From contig NZ_CP013420.1 in the NCBI RefSeq assembly GCF_001718695.1, forward strand, positions 2,914,001 to 2,978,000: a stretch of DNA of 64,000 nt, in the 5' to 3' direction. The translations under genes and the position numbers were made by a program. The stretch is from Burkholderia ubonensis. Lineage in GTDB: Bacteria > Pseudomonadota > Gammaproteobacteria > Burkholderiales > Burkholderiaceae. The notes under the pieces were generated by a model. That model was not told where the DNA came from. It saw nothing but the letters and a program-made list of their open reading frames with translations, and ran no database searches. Below, piece by piece: positions 42,682 through 53,454 of this stretch (within the stretch, counting starts at the first letter, position 1; each line of letters starts with the position of its first letter).

Positions 42682-43183
42682 GGGCGCTCGCGTGCAGTGC
42701 GGATGCAGACGTAAAAGCCCAATGATAGCGCCTGGGGTCTGTTTTCATACGGAATAGCATGTGCGTCGCGACCGTTTCCGGCGGCGCAGCGACGCCCCGG
42801 CGGGCTTAACCGGCCGGTTACCGACCGGACGGACGGCGAATGGCGGTCCGAAACCGCTTCGGGCCACGGCCGGCGGGCCTTCCGCCGATATCCCCACGGC
42901 CGGTCCGAGGTCTCACGCGAGGCCCGATCATGGGTTAGAATTCCGTTTTGAATCAAGGATCGGAAGATGCAGAGGCACCCTCGGATCGCCCCTTTGAAGC
43001 CGTCGCCGCGCGCAGCCAGCCCCGCGGCGGAACGGCATGCGCGCCGCGCGCGATCGTGCTGATGGCTCCGAGTGCCGCCAGGCCGTGTCGCGCCTGGTAC
43101 TAGAACAGATTTCCCCAAGATTGCGCCCACGCGCTTGCCGACGCCCGTTTGCCCGGCGTTTCGGCCCTCCGAGTCGTCCGAAC
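42682..43183. other. Divergent intergenic region between ilvA and the DUF3683 gene
   Basis: These 502 bases contain no supported gene. A 14-base perfect palindrome TAACCGGCCGGTTA lies at 42807-42820, and a -10-like TTAGAAT near 42935 may serve the rightward gene. Long open frames across the region reflect base composition only. Confidence 0.5.
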
Positions 43184-46100
43184 ATGAACGCACCACAAGT
43201 TTTCGATCCGCATGGCGCGGCCGCCGCCGTCGCCGCCGACCCCGCACCTCGTCTGCGCGAGATCCCGTACAACTACACCTCGTTCTCCGATCGCGAGATC
43301 GTGATCCGCCTGCTGGGCGAGGAAGCCTGGGCCGTGCTCGACGAGCTGCGCGCCGAGCGCCGCACCGGCCGCTCGGCGCGGATGCTGTACGAAGTGCTCG
43401 GCGACATCTGGGTCGTGCGCCGCAACCCGTACCTGCAGGACGACCTGCTCGACAACCCGAAGCGTCGCGCGCTGCTGATCGAGGCGCTGAACCACCGCCT
43501 CGGCGAGATCGAGAAGCGCCGTCACGCCGACCTGACCGCACACCAGGACGACGCGGGCCGCGAGCGCGCGGTGCGCGTCGGGATGCTCGAGGCCGCCGCG
43601 CAGCGCGCGGTCGACGAGTTCGCGGAGGAATTCGACAAGATGGCCGAGCTGCGCCGCCGCGCGACCAAGGCGCTCGGCCGCTGCACGCAGAAGGACAACA
43701 TCCGCTTCGACGGGCTGTCGCGCGTGTCGCACGTGACCGACGCGACCGACTGGCGCGTCGAGTACCCGTTCGTCGTGCTGACCCCGGACACCGAAGCGGA
43801 AATCGCGGGCCTGATCAAGGCCTGCTTCGAGCTCGGCCTGACGGTGATCCCGCGCGGCGGCGGCACCGGCTACACGGGCGGCGCGGTGCCGCTCACGCCG
43901 TTCTCGGCGGTGATCAACACCGAAAAGCTGGAGCAGCTCGGCGCGGTCGAGCTGACCGAGCTGCCGGGCGTCGCGCACAAGGTGCCGACGATCTTCTCCG
44001 GCGCGGGCGTCGTCACGCGCCGCGTGACGGAAGCGGCGGAGGCGGCCGGCTACGTGTTCGCGGTCGATCCGACCTCGCTCGACGCGTCCTGCATCGGCGG
44101 CAACGTCGCGATGAACGCGGGCGGCAAGAAGGCCGTGCTGTGGGGCACCGCGCTCGACAACCTGGCCTGGTGGCGGATGGTCGACCCGGACGGCAACTGG
44201 CTCGAAGTCACGCGCCACGAGCACAACCAGGGCAAGATCCACGACATCCCGGTCGCGCGCTTCGAGCTGAAGTGGTTCGACGGCGCGTATGCGCCGGGCG
44301 AGAAGCTGCTCAAGAGCGAGATGCTCGAGATCGAGGGCCGCCGGTTCCGCAAGGAGGGCCTCGGCAAGGACGTCACCGACAAGTTCCTCGCCGGCCTGCC
44401 GGGCGTGCAGAAGGAAGGCTGCGACGGCCTGATCACGTCCGCGCGCTGGGTGCTGCACAAGATGCCCGCGCACACGCGCACCGTCTGCCTCGAATTCTTC
44501 GGCCAGGCGCGCGAGGCGATCCCGAGCATCGTCGAGATCAAGGACTACCTGTTCGAGACGTCGAAGCAGGGCGGCGCGATCCTCGCCGGCCTCGAGCATC
44601 TCGACGAGCGCTACCTGCGCGCGGTCGGCTATGCGACGAAGAGCAAGCGCAACGCGTTCCCGAAGATGGTGCTGATCGGCGACATCGTCGGCGACGACGC
44701 CGATGCGGTCGCGCACGCGACGTCCGAGGTCGTGCGGATGGCCAACGGCAAGAGCGGCGAAGGCTTCGTCGCGGTCAGCGCCGAGGCGCGCAAGCGCTTC
44801 TGGCTCGACCGCAGCCGCACCGCCGCGATCGCGAAGCACACCAACGCGTTCAAGATCAACGAGGACGTCGTCATCCCGCTGAACCGGATGGGCGAGTACA
44901 CCGACGGCATCGAGCGCATCAACATCGAGCTGTCGCTGAAGAACAAGCTGCAGCTCGTCGACGCGCTGGAGGCGTTCTTCACGAGCGGCAACCTGCCGCT
45001 CGGCAAGACCGACGACGCGAACGAGATCCCGAGCGCCGAGCTGCTGGAAGACCGCGTGCAGCAGGCGCTGGAGCTGCTCAAGCGCGTGCGTGCGCGCTGG
45101 GAGTTCGTGCGCGACCGGCTCGACCAGCCGCTGCGCGAGGCGCAGCACTACCTCGTGCAGCTCGGCTACGAGGCGCTCGCGGAGAAGTTCGCGGACCGCG
45201 TCGACCAGCAGCCGGGCGTGAACGTGTTCCACATCACGCAGGACCGCACGGTGCGGATCTCGTGGAAGCAGGAGATCCGCGCGGAGCTGCGCGCGATCTT
45301 CAACGGCGGCGCGTTCAAGCCGATCCTCGACGAGGCCCAGGCGATCCACAAGCAGGTGCTGCGCGGCCGCGTGTTCGTCGCGCTGCACATGCACGCGGGC
45401 GACGGCAACGTCCACACGAACATCCCGGTCAACTCCGACAACTACGAGATGCTGCAGGACGCCCACGCGGCGGTCGCGCGCATCATGACGCTCGCGCGCT
45501 CGCTCGACGGCGTGATTTCCGGCGAGCACGGGATCGGCATCACGAAGCTCGAGTTCCTGACCGACGACGAGATCGCCGAATTCCGCGCGTACAAGCAGCG
45601 CGTCGATCCGAACGGCCGCTTCAACAAGGGCAAGCTGCTCGACGGCGCCGATCTTCGCAACGCGTACACGCCGAGCTTCGGGCTGATGGGCTACGAGTCG
45701 CTGATCATGCAGCAGTCCGACATCGGCGCGATCGCCGATTCGGTGAAGGACTGCCTGCGCTGCGGCAAGTGCAAGCCGGTGTGCGCGACCCACGTGCCGC
45801 GCGCGAACCTGCTGTACAGCCCGCGCAACAAGATCCTCGCGACGTCGCTGCTGGTCGAGGCGTTCCTGTACGAGGAGCAGACCCGCCGCGGCGTGTCGAT
45901 CAAGCACTGGGACGAGTTCAACGACGTGGCCGACCACTGCACGGTCTGCCACAAGTGCGCGACGCCGTGCCCGGTGAAGATCGACTTCGGCGACGTGACG
46001 ATGAACATGCGCAACCTGCTGCGCAAGATGGGCAAGAAGAAGTTCAACCCGGGCAGCGCGGCGGGCATGTTCTTCCTGAATGCGACCAATCCGCAGACGA

Positions 46101-47200
46101 TCAACGCCGCGCGCAGCGTGATGATGGGCGTCGGCTACAAGGTGCAGCGCTTCGCGAACGACATGCTGAAGAACGTCGTGAAGAAGCAGACGCAGCACCC
46201 GCCGGCGACCGTCGGCAAGCCGCCCGTCGTCGAGCAGGTGATCCACTTCGTCAACAAGAAGATGCCGGGCAACCTGCCGAAGAAGACGGCGCGCGCGCTG
46301 CTCGACATCGAGGACAACAAGATCGTGCCGATCATCCGCAACCCGAAGTCGACGACCGTCGATTCGGAAGCGGTGTTCTACTTCCCGGGCTGCGGCTCCG
46401 AGCGCCTGTTCTCGCAGGTCGGGCTGGCCACGCAGGCGATGCTGTGGGAAGCGGGCGTGCAGACCGTGCTGCCGCCGGGCTACCTGTGCTGCGGCTATCC
46501 GCAGCGCGGCGCGGGGCAGTACGACAAGGCCGAGAAGATCGTCACCGACAACCGCGTGCTGTTCCACCGGGTCGCGAACACGCTGAACTACCTCGACATC
46601 AAGACGGTAGTCGTGTCGTGCGGCACCTGCTACGACCAGCTCGCGGGGTATGAATTCGACAAGATCTTCCCGGGCTGCCGGATCATCGACATCCACGAGT
46701 TCCTGCTCGAGAAGGGGATGAAGCTCGACGGCGTGAAGGGCACGCGCTACATGTATCACGACCCGTGCCACACGCCGATCAAGACGATGGACCCGGTCAA
46801 GCTCGTCAACGAGCTGATGGGCTCGGACAAGGACGGCTACAGGATCGAGAAGAACGAGCGCTGCTGCGGCGAGTCGGGCACGCTCGCGGTCACGCGCCCG
46901 GACGTGTCGACGCAGGTCCGCTTCCGCAAGGAAGAGGAGATCCGCAAGGGGGCGGCGAAGCTGCGCAGCATCCCGGTCGTGGCCGGCGACGCGCCGGCGC
47001 CCGTGAACGGCGGCGCGGACGTGAAGATCCTGACGAGCTGCCCGTCGTGCCTGCAGGGCCTGTCGCGCTACAACGAGGACGCGAACCTCGAGGCCGACTA
47101 CATCGTCGTCGAGATCGCGCGCCAGGTGCTCGGCGAGAACTGGATGGCCGACTACGTCGCACGCGCAAACCATGGCGGGATCGAGCGCGTGCTGGTCTAA
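43184..47200 (+). CDS. DUF3683 FAD/Fe-S oxidoreductase (D-2-hydroxyacid dehydrogenase-like)
   Basis: This very large 1338-residue protein is built from several redox modules. An N-terminal DUF3683 region (about 1-190) precedes a FAD-binding PCMH-type domain ([17 protein letters not shown] near 224) and an FAD-linked oxidase C domain ([21 protein letters not shown]). Then come two 4Fe-4S motifs ([11 protein letters not shown] near 858, [12 protein letters not shown] near 922) and two CCG domains (CCGYPQRG near 1101, RCCGESGTL near 1227). It resembles a fusion of GlcD/D-lactate dehydrogenase and GlcF, so it probably oxidises a D-2-hydroxyacid and passes electrons to the respiratory chain. Substrate unknown. 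Confidence 0.88.
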   Translation: MNAPQVFDPHGAAAAVAADPAPRLREIPYNYTSFSDREIVIRLLGEEAWAVLDELRAERRTGRSARMLYEVLGDIWVVRRNPYLQDDLLDNPKRRALLIEALNHRLGEIEKRRHADLTAHQDDAGRERAVRVGMLEAAAQRAVDEFAEEFDKMAELRRRATKALGRCTQKDNIRFDGLSRVSHVTDATDWRVEYPFVVLTPDTEAEIAGLIKACFELGLTVIPRGGGTGYTGGAVPLTPFSAVINTEKLEQLGAVELTELPGVAHKVPTIFSGAGVVTRRVTEAAEAAGYVFAVDPTSLDASCIGGNVAMNAGGKKAVLWGTALDNLAWWRMVDPDGNWLEVTRHEHNQGKIHDIPVARFELKWFDGAYAPGEKLLKSEMLEIEGRRFRKEGLGKDVTDKFLAGLPGVQKEGCDGLITSARWVLHKMPAHTRTVCLEFFGQAREAIPSIVEIKDYLFETSKQGGAILAGLEHLDERYLRAVGYATKSKRNAFPKMVLIGDIVGDDADAVAHATSEVVRMANGKSGEGFVAVSAEARKRFWLDRSRTAAIAKHTNAFKINEDVVIPLNRMGEYTDGIERINIELSLKNKLQLVDALEAFFTSGNLPLGKTDDANEIPSAELLEDRVQQALELLKRVRARWEFVRDRLDQPLREAQHYLVQLGYEALAEKFADRVDQQPGVNVFHITQDRTVRISWKQEIRAELRAIFNGGAFKPILDEAQAIHKQVLRGRVFVALHMHAGDGNVHTNIPVNSDNYEMLQDAHAAVARIMTLARSLDGVISGEHGIGITKLEFLTDDEIAEFRAYKQRVDPNGRFNKGKLLDGADLRNAYTPSFGLMGYESLIMQQSDIGAIADSVKDCLRCGKCKPVCATHVPRANLLYSPRNKILATSLLVEAFLYEEQTRRGVSIKHWDEFNDVADHCTVCHKCATPCPVKIDFGDVTMNMRNLLRKMGKKKFNPGSAAGMFFLNATNPQTINAARSVMMGVGYKVQRFANDMLKNVVKKQTQHPPATVGKPPVVEQVIHFVNKKMPGNLPKKTARALLDIEDNKIVPIIRNPKSTTVDSEAVFYFPGCGSERLFSQVGLATQAMLWEAGVQTVLPPGYLCCGYPQRGAGQYDKAEKIVTDNRVLFHRVANTLNYLDIKTVVVSCGTCYDQLAGYEFDKIFPGCRIIDIHEFLLEKGMKLDGVKGTRYMYHDPCHTPIKTMDPVKLVNELMGSDKDGYRIEKNERCCGESGTLAVTRPDVSTQVRFRKEEEIRKGAAKLRSIPVVAGDAPAPVNGGADVKILTSCPSCLQGLSRYNEDANLEADYIVVEIARQVLGENWMADYVARANHGGIERVLV

Positions 47201-47234
47201 TGCGGGCATGACGACAGCACGACCGGGGGCGACG

Positions 47235-47678
47235 ATGAAATGCGTGTTTTGCCGTGAAGACGGCGGCGAGGTGCTCTGGCAGGACGACACGCTGCGTGTC
47301 GTCCTCGCGACGGGCGAGCACGACTACCCGGGCTTCTGCCGGGTGATCTGGGGGGCGCACGTCGCCGAGTTCTCCGATCTCGGCGACGCCGACCGCGCCC
47401 GCGTGATGAACGTCGTCTGCGCGGTCGAGCGCGCGGTGCGGCGCGTGATGCAGCCGAACAAGGTGAACCTCGCGAGCCTCGGCAACATGGTGCCGCACGT
47501 GCACTGGCACGTGATCCCGCGCTTCTCGAACGACGCGCATTTCCCGCAGCCCGTCTGGGCGCCGCGGCAGCGCAGCGTGTCGGAGGCGCTGCTGCGCTCG
47601 CGCGCCGCGCAGGCCACGCTGTTGCACAACGCGGTGCGTGAAGAGATTCAACGAATGACCGATTCGAGGCAGCCATGA
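47235..47678 (+). CDS. HIT family hydrolase
   Basis: This 147-residue protein has the histidine triad HVHWHVIPR (His88, His90, His92) and a likely zinc-binding CxxC at the start (Cys3, Cys6). HIT proteins hydrolyse nucleotide phosphoramidates, dinucleoside polyphosphates or adenylylated compounds. The ATG at 47235 begins MKCVFCRE, the usual start; it follows the large oxidoreductase gene by 34 bases. Its stop overlaps the next ATG (ATGA), so it is coupled to the DUF971 gene. Confidence 0.88.
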   Translation: MKCVFCREDGGEVLWQDDTLRVVLATGEHDYPGFCRVIWGAHVAEFSDLGDADRARVMNVVCAVERAVRRVMQPNKVNLASLGNMVPHVHWHVIPRFSNDAHFPQPVWAPRQRSVSEALLRSRAAQATLLHNAVREEIQRMTDSRQP

Positions 47679-48088
47679 GCGGTTTGACTTCCACGACCCC
47701 GATTCCGTCGGGCGTCGTCGTGCACGCGGTGTCGCGCGTGCTCGAATTGCAGTATCCGAGCGGCGAGAACTACCGGATCCCGTTCGAGCTGATGCGCGTC
47801 TATTCGCCGTCGGCGGAGGTGCGCGGCCACGGGCCCGGCCAGGAAACCCTGCAGACCGGCAAGCGCGAAGTGACGATCACCGCGCTCGAGGGCGTCGGCA
47901 ACTACGCGCTGCAGCCGACCTTCTCCGACGGTCATTCGACCGGCATCTATTCGTGGGACTTGCTGTACCAGCTGGCGACGCAGCAGGATGCGCTCTGGCG
48001 CGACTATTTCGACAAACTGAAGGCGGCGGGCGTCGATCGCGACGCCCCGATGCCGGCGGCGGGCACGCCGCACGGCCACTGCCACTGA
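47675..48088 (+). CDS. DUF971 family protein
   Basis: This 137-residue protein of the DUF971 family is related to the N-terminal zinc-binding domain of gamma-butyrobetaine hydroxylase (LELQYPSGENYRIPFELMRVYSPSAE, and NYALQPTFSDGHSTGIYSWDLL). Such small proteins occur near Fe-S and ubiquinone genes in proteobacteria, but no activity is established. It is coupled to the HIT gene by ATGA. It ends in a His-rich tail (HGHCH). A hairpin separates it from ubiE. Confidence 0.88.
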   Translation: MSGLTSTTPIPSGVVVHAVSRVLELQYPSGENYRIPFELMRVYSPSAEVRGHGPGQETLQTGKREVTITALEGVGNYALQPTFSDGHSTGIYSWDLLYQLATQQDALWRDYFDKLKAAGVDRDAPMPAAGTPHGHCH

Positions 48089-48090
48089 GC

Positions 48091-48120
48091 GACGGCGCCG
48101 GGGCACTCGGCGCCGTCTTG
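48091..48120 (+). terminator. Hairpin between the DUF971 gene and ubiE
   Basis: GACGGCGCC (48091-48099) pairs with GGCGCCGTC (48109-48117), followed only by TTG. It may be a weak terminator or attenuate read-through into ubiE, whose start is 26 bases further on. Confidence 0.45.
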
Positions 48121-48142
48121 CCATTTACTGAGGATCAACGCG

Positions 48143-48874
48143 ATGAGCAAAACCCACTTCGGCTTCGAAAGCGTCGAGGAAAACGATAAAGCGAAGAAAG
48201 TGGCGGGCGTGTTCCATTCGGTCGCGAGCAACTACGATCTGATGAACGACCTGATGTCGGCGGGCATGCACCGCGCGTGGAAGGCCTTCACGATCGCGCA
48301 GGCGAACGTCCGCCCGGGCTACAAGGTGCTCGACATCGCGGCCGGCACGGGCGACCTGACCAAGGCGTTCGCGAAGGCCGCCGGGCCGACCGGCGAGGTC
48401 TGGCACACGGACATCAACGAATCGATGCTGCGGGTCGGCCGCGACCGGCTGCTCGACAAGGGTATCGTGACGCCGTCGCTGTTGTGCGATGCCGAGAAGA
48501 TTCCCTTTCCGGACAACTACTTCGACGTGGTCACGGTCGCGTTCGGGCTGCGCAACATGACGCACAAGGACGCCGCACTCGCCGAGATGCGCCGCGTCGC
48601 GAAGCCGGGCGGCCGTGTGATGGTGCTCGAATTCTCGAAAGTGTGGGAGCCGCTGAAAAAGGCGTACGATCTGTATTCTTTCAAAGTATTACCGTGGCTT
48701 GGCGACAAGTTCGCGAAAGATGCCGACAGTTACCGGTATCTTGCCGAATCTATCCGGATGCATCCCGATCAGGACACGCTGAAGACGATGATGGAGCAAG
48801 CGGGCCTCGATGCCGTCAAATATTACAATTTGTCAGGTGGCGTGGTAGCTTTACACCTTGGAACCAAGTATTAA
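48143..48874 (+). CDS. ubiE: Ubiquinone/menaquinone C-methyltransferase UbiE
   Basis: This 243-residue SAM-dependent methyltransferase is responsible for C-methylation of the quinone ring in ubiquinone synthesis. The SAM site DIAAGTGDL is at 64-72; the family signatures [17 protein letters not shown] near 31 and [19 protein letters not shown] near 130 are present. ubiJ and ubiB follow after the Tim44-like gene, so three ubiquinone genes cluster here as in many proteobacteria. Confidence 0.96.
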   Translation: MSKTHFGFESVEENDKAKKVAGVFHSVASNYDLMNDLMSAGMHRAWKAFTIAQANVRPGYKVLDIAAGTGDLTKAFAKAAGPTGEVWHTDINESMLRVGRDRLLDKGIVTPSLLCDAEKIPFPDNYFDVVTVAFGLRNMTHKDAALAEMRRVAKPGGRVMVLEFSKVWEPLKKAYDLYSFKVLPWLGDKFAKDADSYRYLAESIRMHPDQDTLKTMMEQAGLDAVKYYNLSGGVVALHLGTKY

Positions 48875-48915
48875 CGGGTTCTTTCCATACGTTTGCCTTA
48901 CATCTGGAGATGCTG

Positions 48916-49941
48916 ATGTCCCAATCGCGTTCGTTGTTCAACCGTAGCAAGCCGTCGAAGCCGTGGGCTCGACGGGTCGGCACGCTGCTGATGGTCGGCC
49001 TGCTCACGGCCGGCACGTTCGCATCGCTCGACGCCGAAGCCAGGCGCATGGGCGGCGGGCGCAGCATCGGCCGCCAGAACTCCACCGTCACGCAGCGCCA
49101 GGCGACGCCGCCTGCGCAGCAGCCGATGCAGCAGGCCGCGCCTTCGCAGGCGCAGCGCGCGAACCCGGCCGCGCCTACGCCGGCCGCGCAGCCGAACCGC
49201 TCGCGCTGGCTTGGGCCGATCGCCGGCCTCGCGGCCGGTCTCGGCATCGCGGCGCTGCTGTCTCACTTCGGCCTCGGCGGCGCATTCGCCAGCATGATGT
49301 CGAACCTGATCGTGATCGCGCTGCTCGCGGCGATCGGCATCTGGCTGATCCGCAAGTTCATGAATCGCCGCCGTTCGAACGAGCCGGCGTACTCGGTCGG
49401 CGGCTCGGCGTCGTCGGCGGGCGGTTATGCCCAGGGTTCGTCGTTCCAGCAGGGCAGCGGCGGCAACTACGCGGGCAGCGGCAGCAGCTACGCGAACGAA
49501 GCGCAGAGCGTGTTCGGCGGCGGCACAGCTGCGGCGGCGGCAGGCGCTGCAGCGGCGCCGCTGCAGGTCCCGGCCGGCTTCGACACCGAAGCGTTCCTGC
49601 GCAGCGCGAAGGTCTACTTCGTGCGCCTGCAGGCCGCGTGGGACCAGGGCAACCTGGCCGACATCCGCGAGTTCACGACGCCCGAGATGTTCGCCGAGAT
49701 CAAGATCGACCTCGATTCGCGCGGCAACGAAGCGAACCAGACCGACGTCGTGCAGCTCGACGCCGAACTGGTCGCGATCGAGGATCGCGGCATCGAGCAG
49801 TCGGCGAGCGTGCGCTTCCACGGCCTGATCCGCGAGGCGGCGAACGCGCCGGCCGCGCCGTTCGACGAGGTGTGGAACCTGGCGAAGTCGGGTGGCCAGG
49901 GCTGGTTGCTCGCGGGCATCCAGCAGCTCAACACGCACTGA
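48916..49941 (+). CDS. Tim44-like domain membrane protein
   Basis: This 341-residue protein has an N-terminal signal or anchor segment (about 20-40), a Gln/Pro/Ala-rich linker and a hydrophobic pair of segments near 100-150. A glycine/serine-rich stretch and a C-terminal Tim44-like (DUF/NTF2-fold) domain from about 215 (AWDQGNLADIREFTTPEMF) follow. Bacterial Tim44-like proteins are poorly understood; Caulobacter TimA is an inner-membrane example. The start at 48916 is preferred over 48910 because GGAG then stands six bases upstream. It sits between ubiE and ubiJ and may be co-transcribed. Confidence 0.8.
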   Translation: MSQSRSLFNRSKPSKPWARRVGTLLMVGLLTAGTFASLDAEARRMGGGRSIGRQNSTVTQRQATPPAQQPMQQAAPSQAQRANPAAPTPAAQPNRSRWLGPIAGLAAGLGIAALLSHFGLGGAFASMMSNLIVIALLAAIGIWLIRKFMNRRRSNEPAYSVGGSASSAGGYAQGSSFQQGSGGNYAGSGSSYANEAQSVFGGGTAAAAAGAAAAPLQVPAGFDTEAFLRSAKVYFVRLQAAWDQGNLADIREFTTPEMFAEIKIDLDSRGNEANQTDVVQLDAELVAIEDRGIEQSASVRFHGLIREAANAPAAPFDEVWNLAKSGGQGWLLAGIQQLNTH

Positions 49942-50037
49942 ACGCAGCCGGCGGCCGGCGAGGTCGTTGCTGTGCGGCCGCTTGCCGCCGGCGCGTGCGG
50001 TCGAGCGCAGTCTGCCGACGATCCGACGTTACAATAG

Positions 50038-50075
50038 AAACCCGCGTGGACGTCCGGTCCGCGCGGGTTTTTCTT
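50038..50075 (+). terminator. Intrinsic terminator between the Tim44-like gene and ubiJ
   Basis: AAACCCGCG (50038-50046) pairs with CGCGGGTTT (50062-50070) followed by TTCTTT. A -10-like TACAAT (50030-50035) overlaps its left side, so a ubiJ promoter may share the space. Confidence 0.65.
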
Positions 50076-50085
50076 TCCCAGCCCG

Positions 50086-50712
50086 ATGACCTTTGCCGCC
50101 AAGCCTTTTGCTGCTGCTGTCAATCACCTGCTCGCGCGCGAATCCTGGGCGCGTGACCGCCTGATTCCCTACGCGGGCAAGACCGCCCGCTTCGACGTGC
50201 CGCCCGTCACGCTCACGCTGCTGGTGCAGCCCGACGGCTATCTGTCCGCGGTCGATGCGCAGGACGCGCAGCACGTCGACGTGTCGATCGCGCTGGCCGG
50301 CGACACCGTGGCCGCGTTCCTGCAGGGCGGGCAGGCGGCCGTGATGAAGCACGTGAAGATCGAGGGCGACGCGGAGTTCGCGACGCAGATCGCGAAGCTG
50401 GCCGAGCACCTGCGCTGGGAACCGGAAGAAGATCTCGCGAAGCTGGTCGGCGACGCGGCGGCGCACCGGATCGCGACGGTCGTGCGCGACGCCGGCGCGC
50501 GCGCGCGCCGCACCGGCCGCAATGTGCTCGATTCTGTCGTCGAATATTGGCTCGACGAGAAACCGCAAGTCGTCCGGCGTGCGTCGCTCGCGGACCTCGA
50601 CGCCGAACTGGCGCGCGCGCGGGACGCGCTCGCCCGGGTCGAAAAGCGGGTCGAGCGACTCGAACAAAAAATCGGCGCGCGCACGGGCGGCAGCCCGCGC
50701 GGCGCGCACTGA
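50086..50712 (+). CDS. ubiJ: Ubiquinone biosynthesis accessory factor UbiJ (SCP2 domain)
   Basis: This 208-residue protein has an SCP2/sterol-carrier lipid-binding domain in the first 110 residues (TLTLLVQPDGYLSAV, VKIEGDAEFATQIAKLAEHLRWEPEEDLAKLVGD). A C-terminal coiled coil follows (DAELARARDALARVEKRVERLEQKI). UbiJ binds ubiquinone intermediates and helps assemble the Ubi complex. Its position between ubiE and ubiB is the conserved proteobacterial order. The gap to ubiB is 12 bases. Confidence 0.92.
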   Translation: MTFAAKPFAAAVNHLLARESWARDRLIPYAGKTARFDVPPVTLTLLVQPDGYLSAVDAQDAQHVDVSIALAGDTVAAFLQGGQAAVMKHVKIEGDAEFATQIAKLAEHLRWEPEEDLAKLVGDAAAHRIATVVRDAGARARRTGRNVLDSVVEYWLDEKPQVVRRASLADLDAELARARDALARVEKRVERLEQKIGARTGGSPRGAH

Positions 50713-50724
50713 GGGCCGCCGGGC

Positions 50725-52302
50725 ATGCGCATTTTCCGTTTCATCAAGATTCTCTACACCGTCATCCGCTTCGGCCTCGACGAGGTGATGCTGTCCCGGA
50801 TCGACGACCGGCGCGTGAAGCTGCTGCTGCGGATCACGACGATCGGCCGCCGCTATTCCGATCCGCCGGCGGTGCGGCTGCGCCGCGCGCTCGAAAGCCT
50901 CGGCCCGATCTTCGTGAAATTCGGCCAGGTGCTGTCGACGCGCCGCGACCTGCTGTCGGTCGATTTCGCGAACGAGCTTGCCAAGCTGCAGGATCAGGTG
51001 CCGCCGTTCGATTCGTCGGTCGCGATCGGGCTCATCGAGAAGGCGCTCGGCGCGCCGGTCGACGAGCTGTTCGACGAATTCGAGCGCGAGCCGGTCGCGA
51101 GCGCGTCGATCGCTCAGGTGCATTTCGCGAAGCTCAAGCAGGGCGTGCACGCTGGCAAGGCGGTCGCGGTGAAGGTGCTGCGCCCGAACATGCTGCCCGT
51201 CATCGATTCCGACCTTGCACTGATGCGCGACATCGCGACGTGGACCGAGCGCATGTGGGCCGACGGCCGGCGCCTGAAGCCGCGCGAGGTCGTCGCCGAA
51301 TTCGACAAGTACCTGCACGACGAGCTGGACCTGATGCGCGAGGCGGCGAACGGCAGCCAGCTGCGCCGCAACTTCGCGGGCCTCGACCTGCTGCTCGTGC
51401 CGGAGATGTTCTGGGATTTCTCGACGTCGACCGTGCTCGTGATGGAGCGCATGTCCGGCGTGCCGATCAGCCAGGTCGAGACGCTGCGCACGGCGGGCGT
51501 CGACATCAAGAAGCTCGCGCGCGAAGGCGTCGAGATCTTCTTCACGCAGGTGTTCCGCGACGGCTTCTTCCACGCGGACATGCACCCCGGCAACATCCAG
51601 GTGAGCCTTGACCCGAAGACCTTCGGCCGCTATATCGCGCTCGACTTCGGGATCGTCGGCGCGCTGTCCGATTTCGACAAGAACTACCTCGCGCAGAACT
51701 TCCTCGCGTTCTTCAAGCGCGACTACCACCGCGTCGCGACGCTTCACCTCGAATCGGGCTGGGTGCCGCCGGACACGCGCGTCGAGGAGCTCGAAAGCGC
51801 GATCCGCGCGGTGTGCGAGCCGTATTTCGACCGCGCGCTGAAGGACATCTCGCTCGGCCAGGTGCTGATGCGCCTGTTCTCGACGTCGCGCCGCTTCAAC
51901 GTCGAGATCCAGCCGCAGCTCGTGCTGCTGCAGAAGACGATGCTGAACGTCGAAGGGCTCGGCCGCTCGCTCGATCCCGAGCTCGACCTGTGGAAAACCG
52001 CGAAGCCGTACCTCGAGCGCTGGATGACCGAGCAGATCGGCCTGCGCGGCTGGTACGAGCGCTTCAAGGTCGAGGCGCCGCAATGGAGCAAGACGCTGCC
52101 GCAACTGCCGCGCCTGATCCACCATGCGATCGCCGCGCGCCACGACGCGCCGCGCGCCGCGAGCGAAGACCTGATGCGGCAGATCCTGGTCGAGCAGAAG
52201 CGCACCAACCGGCTGCTGCAGGCGCTGCTGATCTTCGGGCTGGCCGTGGGCGTCGGCGCGCTCGTCGCGCGGGTGCTGCTCGCGCTCGCGTACAGCGCCT
52301 GA
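50725..52302 (+). CDS. ubiB: Ubiquinone biosynthesis regulatory kinase-like protein UbiB
   Basis: This 525-residue ABC1/ADCK-family atypical kinase is required for ubiquinone synthesis. Diagnostic motifs are the [13 protein letters not shown] helix near 70, the alanine-rich nucleotide loop ASASIAQVH near 130, the catalytic-loop HADMHPGNI near 285 and the metal-binding LDFGIVG near 308. Two membrane helices at the C-terminus (about 490-525) anchor it. Length and order match the family. Confidence 0.96.
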   Translation: MRIFRFIKILYTVIRFGLDEVMLSRIDDRRVKLLLRITTIGRRYSDPPAVRLRRALESLGPIFVKFGQVLSTRRDLLSVDFANELAKLQDQVPPFDSSVAIGLIEKALGAPVDELFDEFEREPVASASIAQVHFAKLKQGVHAGKAVAVKVLRPNMLPVIDSDLALMRDIATWTERMWADGRRLKPREVVAEFDKYLHDELDLMREAANGSQLRRNFAGLDLLLVPEMFWDFSTSTVLVMERMSGVPISQVETLRTAGVDIKKLAREGVEIFFTQVFRDGFFHADMHPGNIQVSLDPKTFGRYIALDFGIVGALSDFDKNYLAQNFLAFFKRDYHRVATLHLESGWVPPDTRVEELESAIRAVCEPYFDRALKDISLGQVLMRLFSTSRRFNVEIQPQLVLLQKTMLNVEGLGRSLDPELDLWKTAKPYLERWMTEQIGLRGWYERFKVEAPQWSKTLPQLPRLIHHAIAARHDAPRAASEDLMRQILVEQKRTNRLLQALLIFGLAVGVGALVARVLLALAYSA

Positions 52303-52323
52303 CACCCGCCTGGAGGCCATCCG

Positions 52324-52959
52324 ATGTCCGACCCGACCCGCGAAAACCCGCCCGCCGCGCCGCGCGCCGCGGAATTCTCGTCGCGCGACCCGGGCGACGC
52401 GTCGTTCTGGGACGAGCGCTTCGCGCGCGGCATGACGCCGTGGGAATTCGGCGGCGTGCCCGACGGCTTTCGCGCGTTTGCGAGCCGCCACGCGCCGTGC
52501 GCCGTGCTGATTCCCGGCTGCGGCAGCGCGCAGGAAGCGGGATGGCTCGCGCAGGCCGGGTGGCCCGTCAGGGCAATCGATTTCGCCGAGCAGGCGGTCG
52601 CCGCCGCGAAGGCGCAGCTCGGCGCGCACGCGGACGTCGTCGAGCAGGCGGATTTCTTCGCTTACGCGCCGCCGTTCGACGTGCAATGGGTCTACGAGCG
52701 CGCATTCCTGTGCGCGCTGCCGCGCGACCGGCGCGCCGGCTACGCGGCGCAAATGGCCGCGCTGCTGCCGGCCGGCGGGCTGCTGGCCGGCTACTTCTTT
52801 GTCGGCGCCACGCCGAAGGGGCCGCCGTTCGGCATCGACCGGGCGGAACTCGACGCGCTGCTCGGGCCGCACTTCGAGCTGGTCGAGGATCTGCCGGTGG
52901 CCGATTCGCTGCCCGTGTTCGAAGGGCGCGAGCGCTGGCTCACGTGGCGCCGCCGCTGA
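52324..52959 (+). CDS. Thiopurine S-methyltransferase (TPMT) family protein
   Basis: This 211-residue SAM-dependent methyltransferase of the TPMT family has an N-terminal FWDERFARGMTPWEFGGVP segment and the SAM motif VLIPGCGSAQEAGWLA near 62. VYERAFLCALPRDRR follows later. Bacterial relatives methylate sulfur, selenium or halide/thiocyanate-type small molecules; the physiological substrate here is unknown. It follows ubiB by 21 bases and may be read from the same transcript. Confidence 0.85.
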   Translation: MSDPTRENPPAAPRAAEFSSRDPGDASFWDERFARGMTPWEFGGVPDGFRAFASRHAPCAVLIPGCGSAQEAGWLAQAGWPVRAIDFAEQAVAAAKAQLGAHADVVEQADFFAYAPPFDVQWVYERAFLCALPRDRRAGYAAQMAALLPAGGLLAGYFFVGATPKGPPFGIDRAELDALLGPHFELVEDLPVADSLPVFEGRERWLTWRRR

Positions 52960-53066
52960 TGCCGGCGCTTACCCGGGCGTGTCCGGCCGTTGCCGGGGTG
53001 CGCCAGGGTTTCGGCTACAATTCAAGGTTTTGCAAGCCGTTTCCAGTTTCTGCGGGAAAAAATACC

Positions 53067-53393
53067 ATGCCGATCTACGCCTATCGATGCGAAGCGTGCG
53101 GTTTCGCGAAGGACGTGCTCCAGAAGATGAGCGACGCGCCGCTGTCGCAGTGCCCCGAATGCGGGAAGGATGCGTTTCGCAAGCAGCTGACCGCTGCGGG
53201 CTTTCAGCTGAAGGGCTCGGGCTGGTACGTCACCGATTTCCGCGGCGGCTCGGGCGGCACGAGTGCGCCGGCGGCGCCGTCCGGTTCGGGCGATGCGGCG
53301 CCGGCAGCCGCCGCGCCCGCGCCGGGCTCGGACAGTGCGGCGAGCGCCGCGCCGGCGCCCGCGCCGGCTGCGACGCCTGCGGCCGGCAGTTGA
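53067..53393 (+). CDS. FmdB-type zinc ribbon protein
   Basis: This 108-residue protein has an N-terminal FmdB-like zinc ribbon: YRCEACG and CPECGKD supply the two Cys pairs. The conserved AAGFQLKGSGWYVTDFR follows near residue 46. The last 45 residues are a low-complexity Ala/Pro/Ser tail. FmdB-like regulatory zinc ribbons are widespread and largely uncharacterised. It precedes the DUF502 and aspS genes, an order common in betaproteobacteria. Confidence 0.88.
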   Translation: MPIYAYRCEACGFAKDVLQKMSDAPLSQCPECGKDAFRKQLTAAGFQLKGSGWYVTDFRGGSGGTSAPAAPSGSGDAAPAAAAPAPGSDSAASAAPAPAPAATPAAGS

Positions 53394-53454
53394 CTGTCGC
53401 GGCCCCGCCGGGCCGCGCCCCTTCCGCGCCGCCGGTGCGACTATTTGACGGCAG

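Noticed and set aside
43100..47290. 1396-residue open frame on the minus strand opposite the DUF3683 oxidoreductase gene
   Set aside because: It is composition-driven: low-complexity Arg/Val/His-rich sequence with no domain, lying antisense to a gene with clear FAD and Fe-S motifs.
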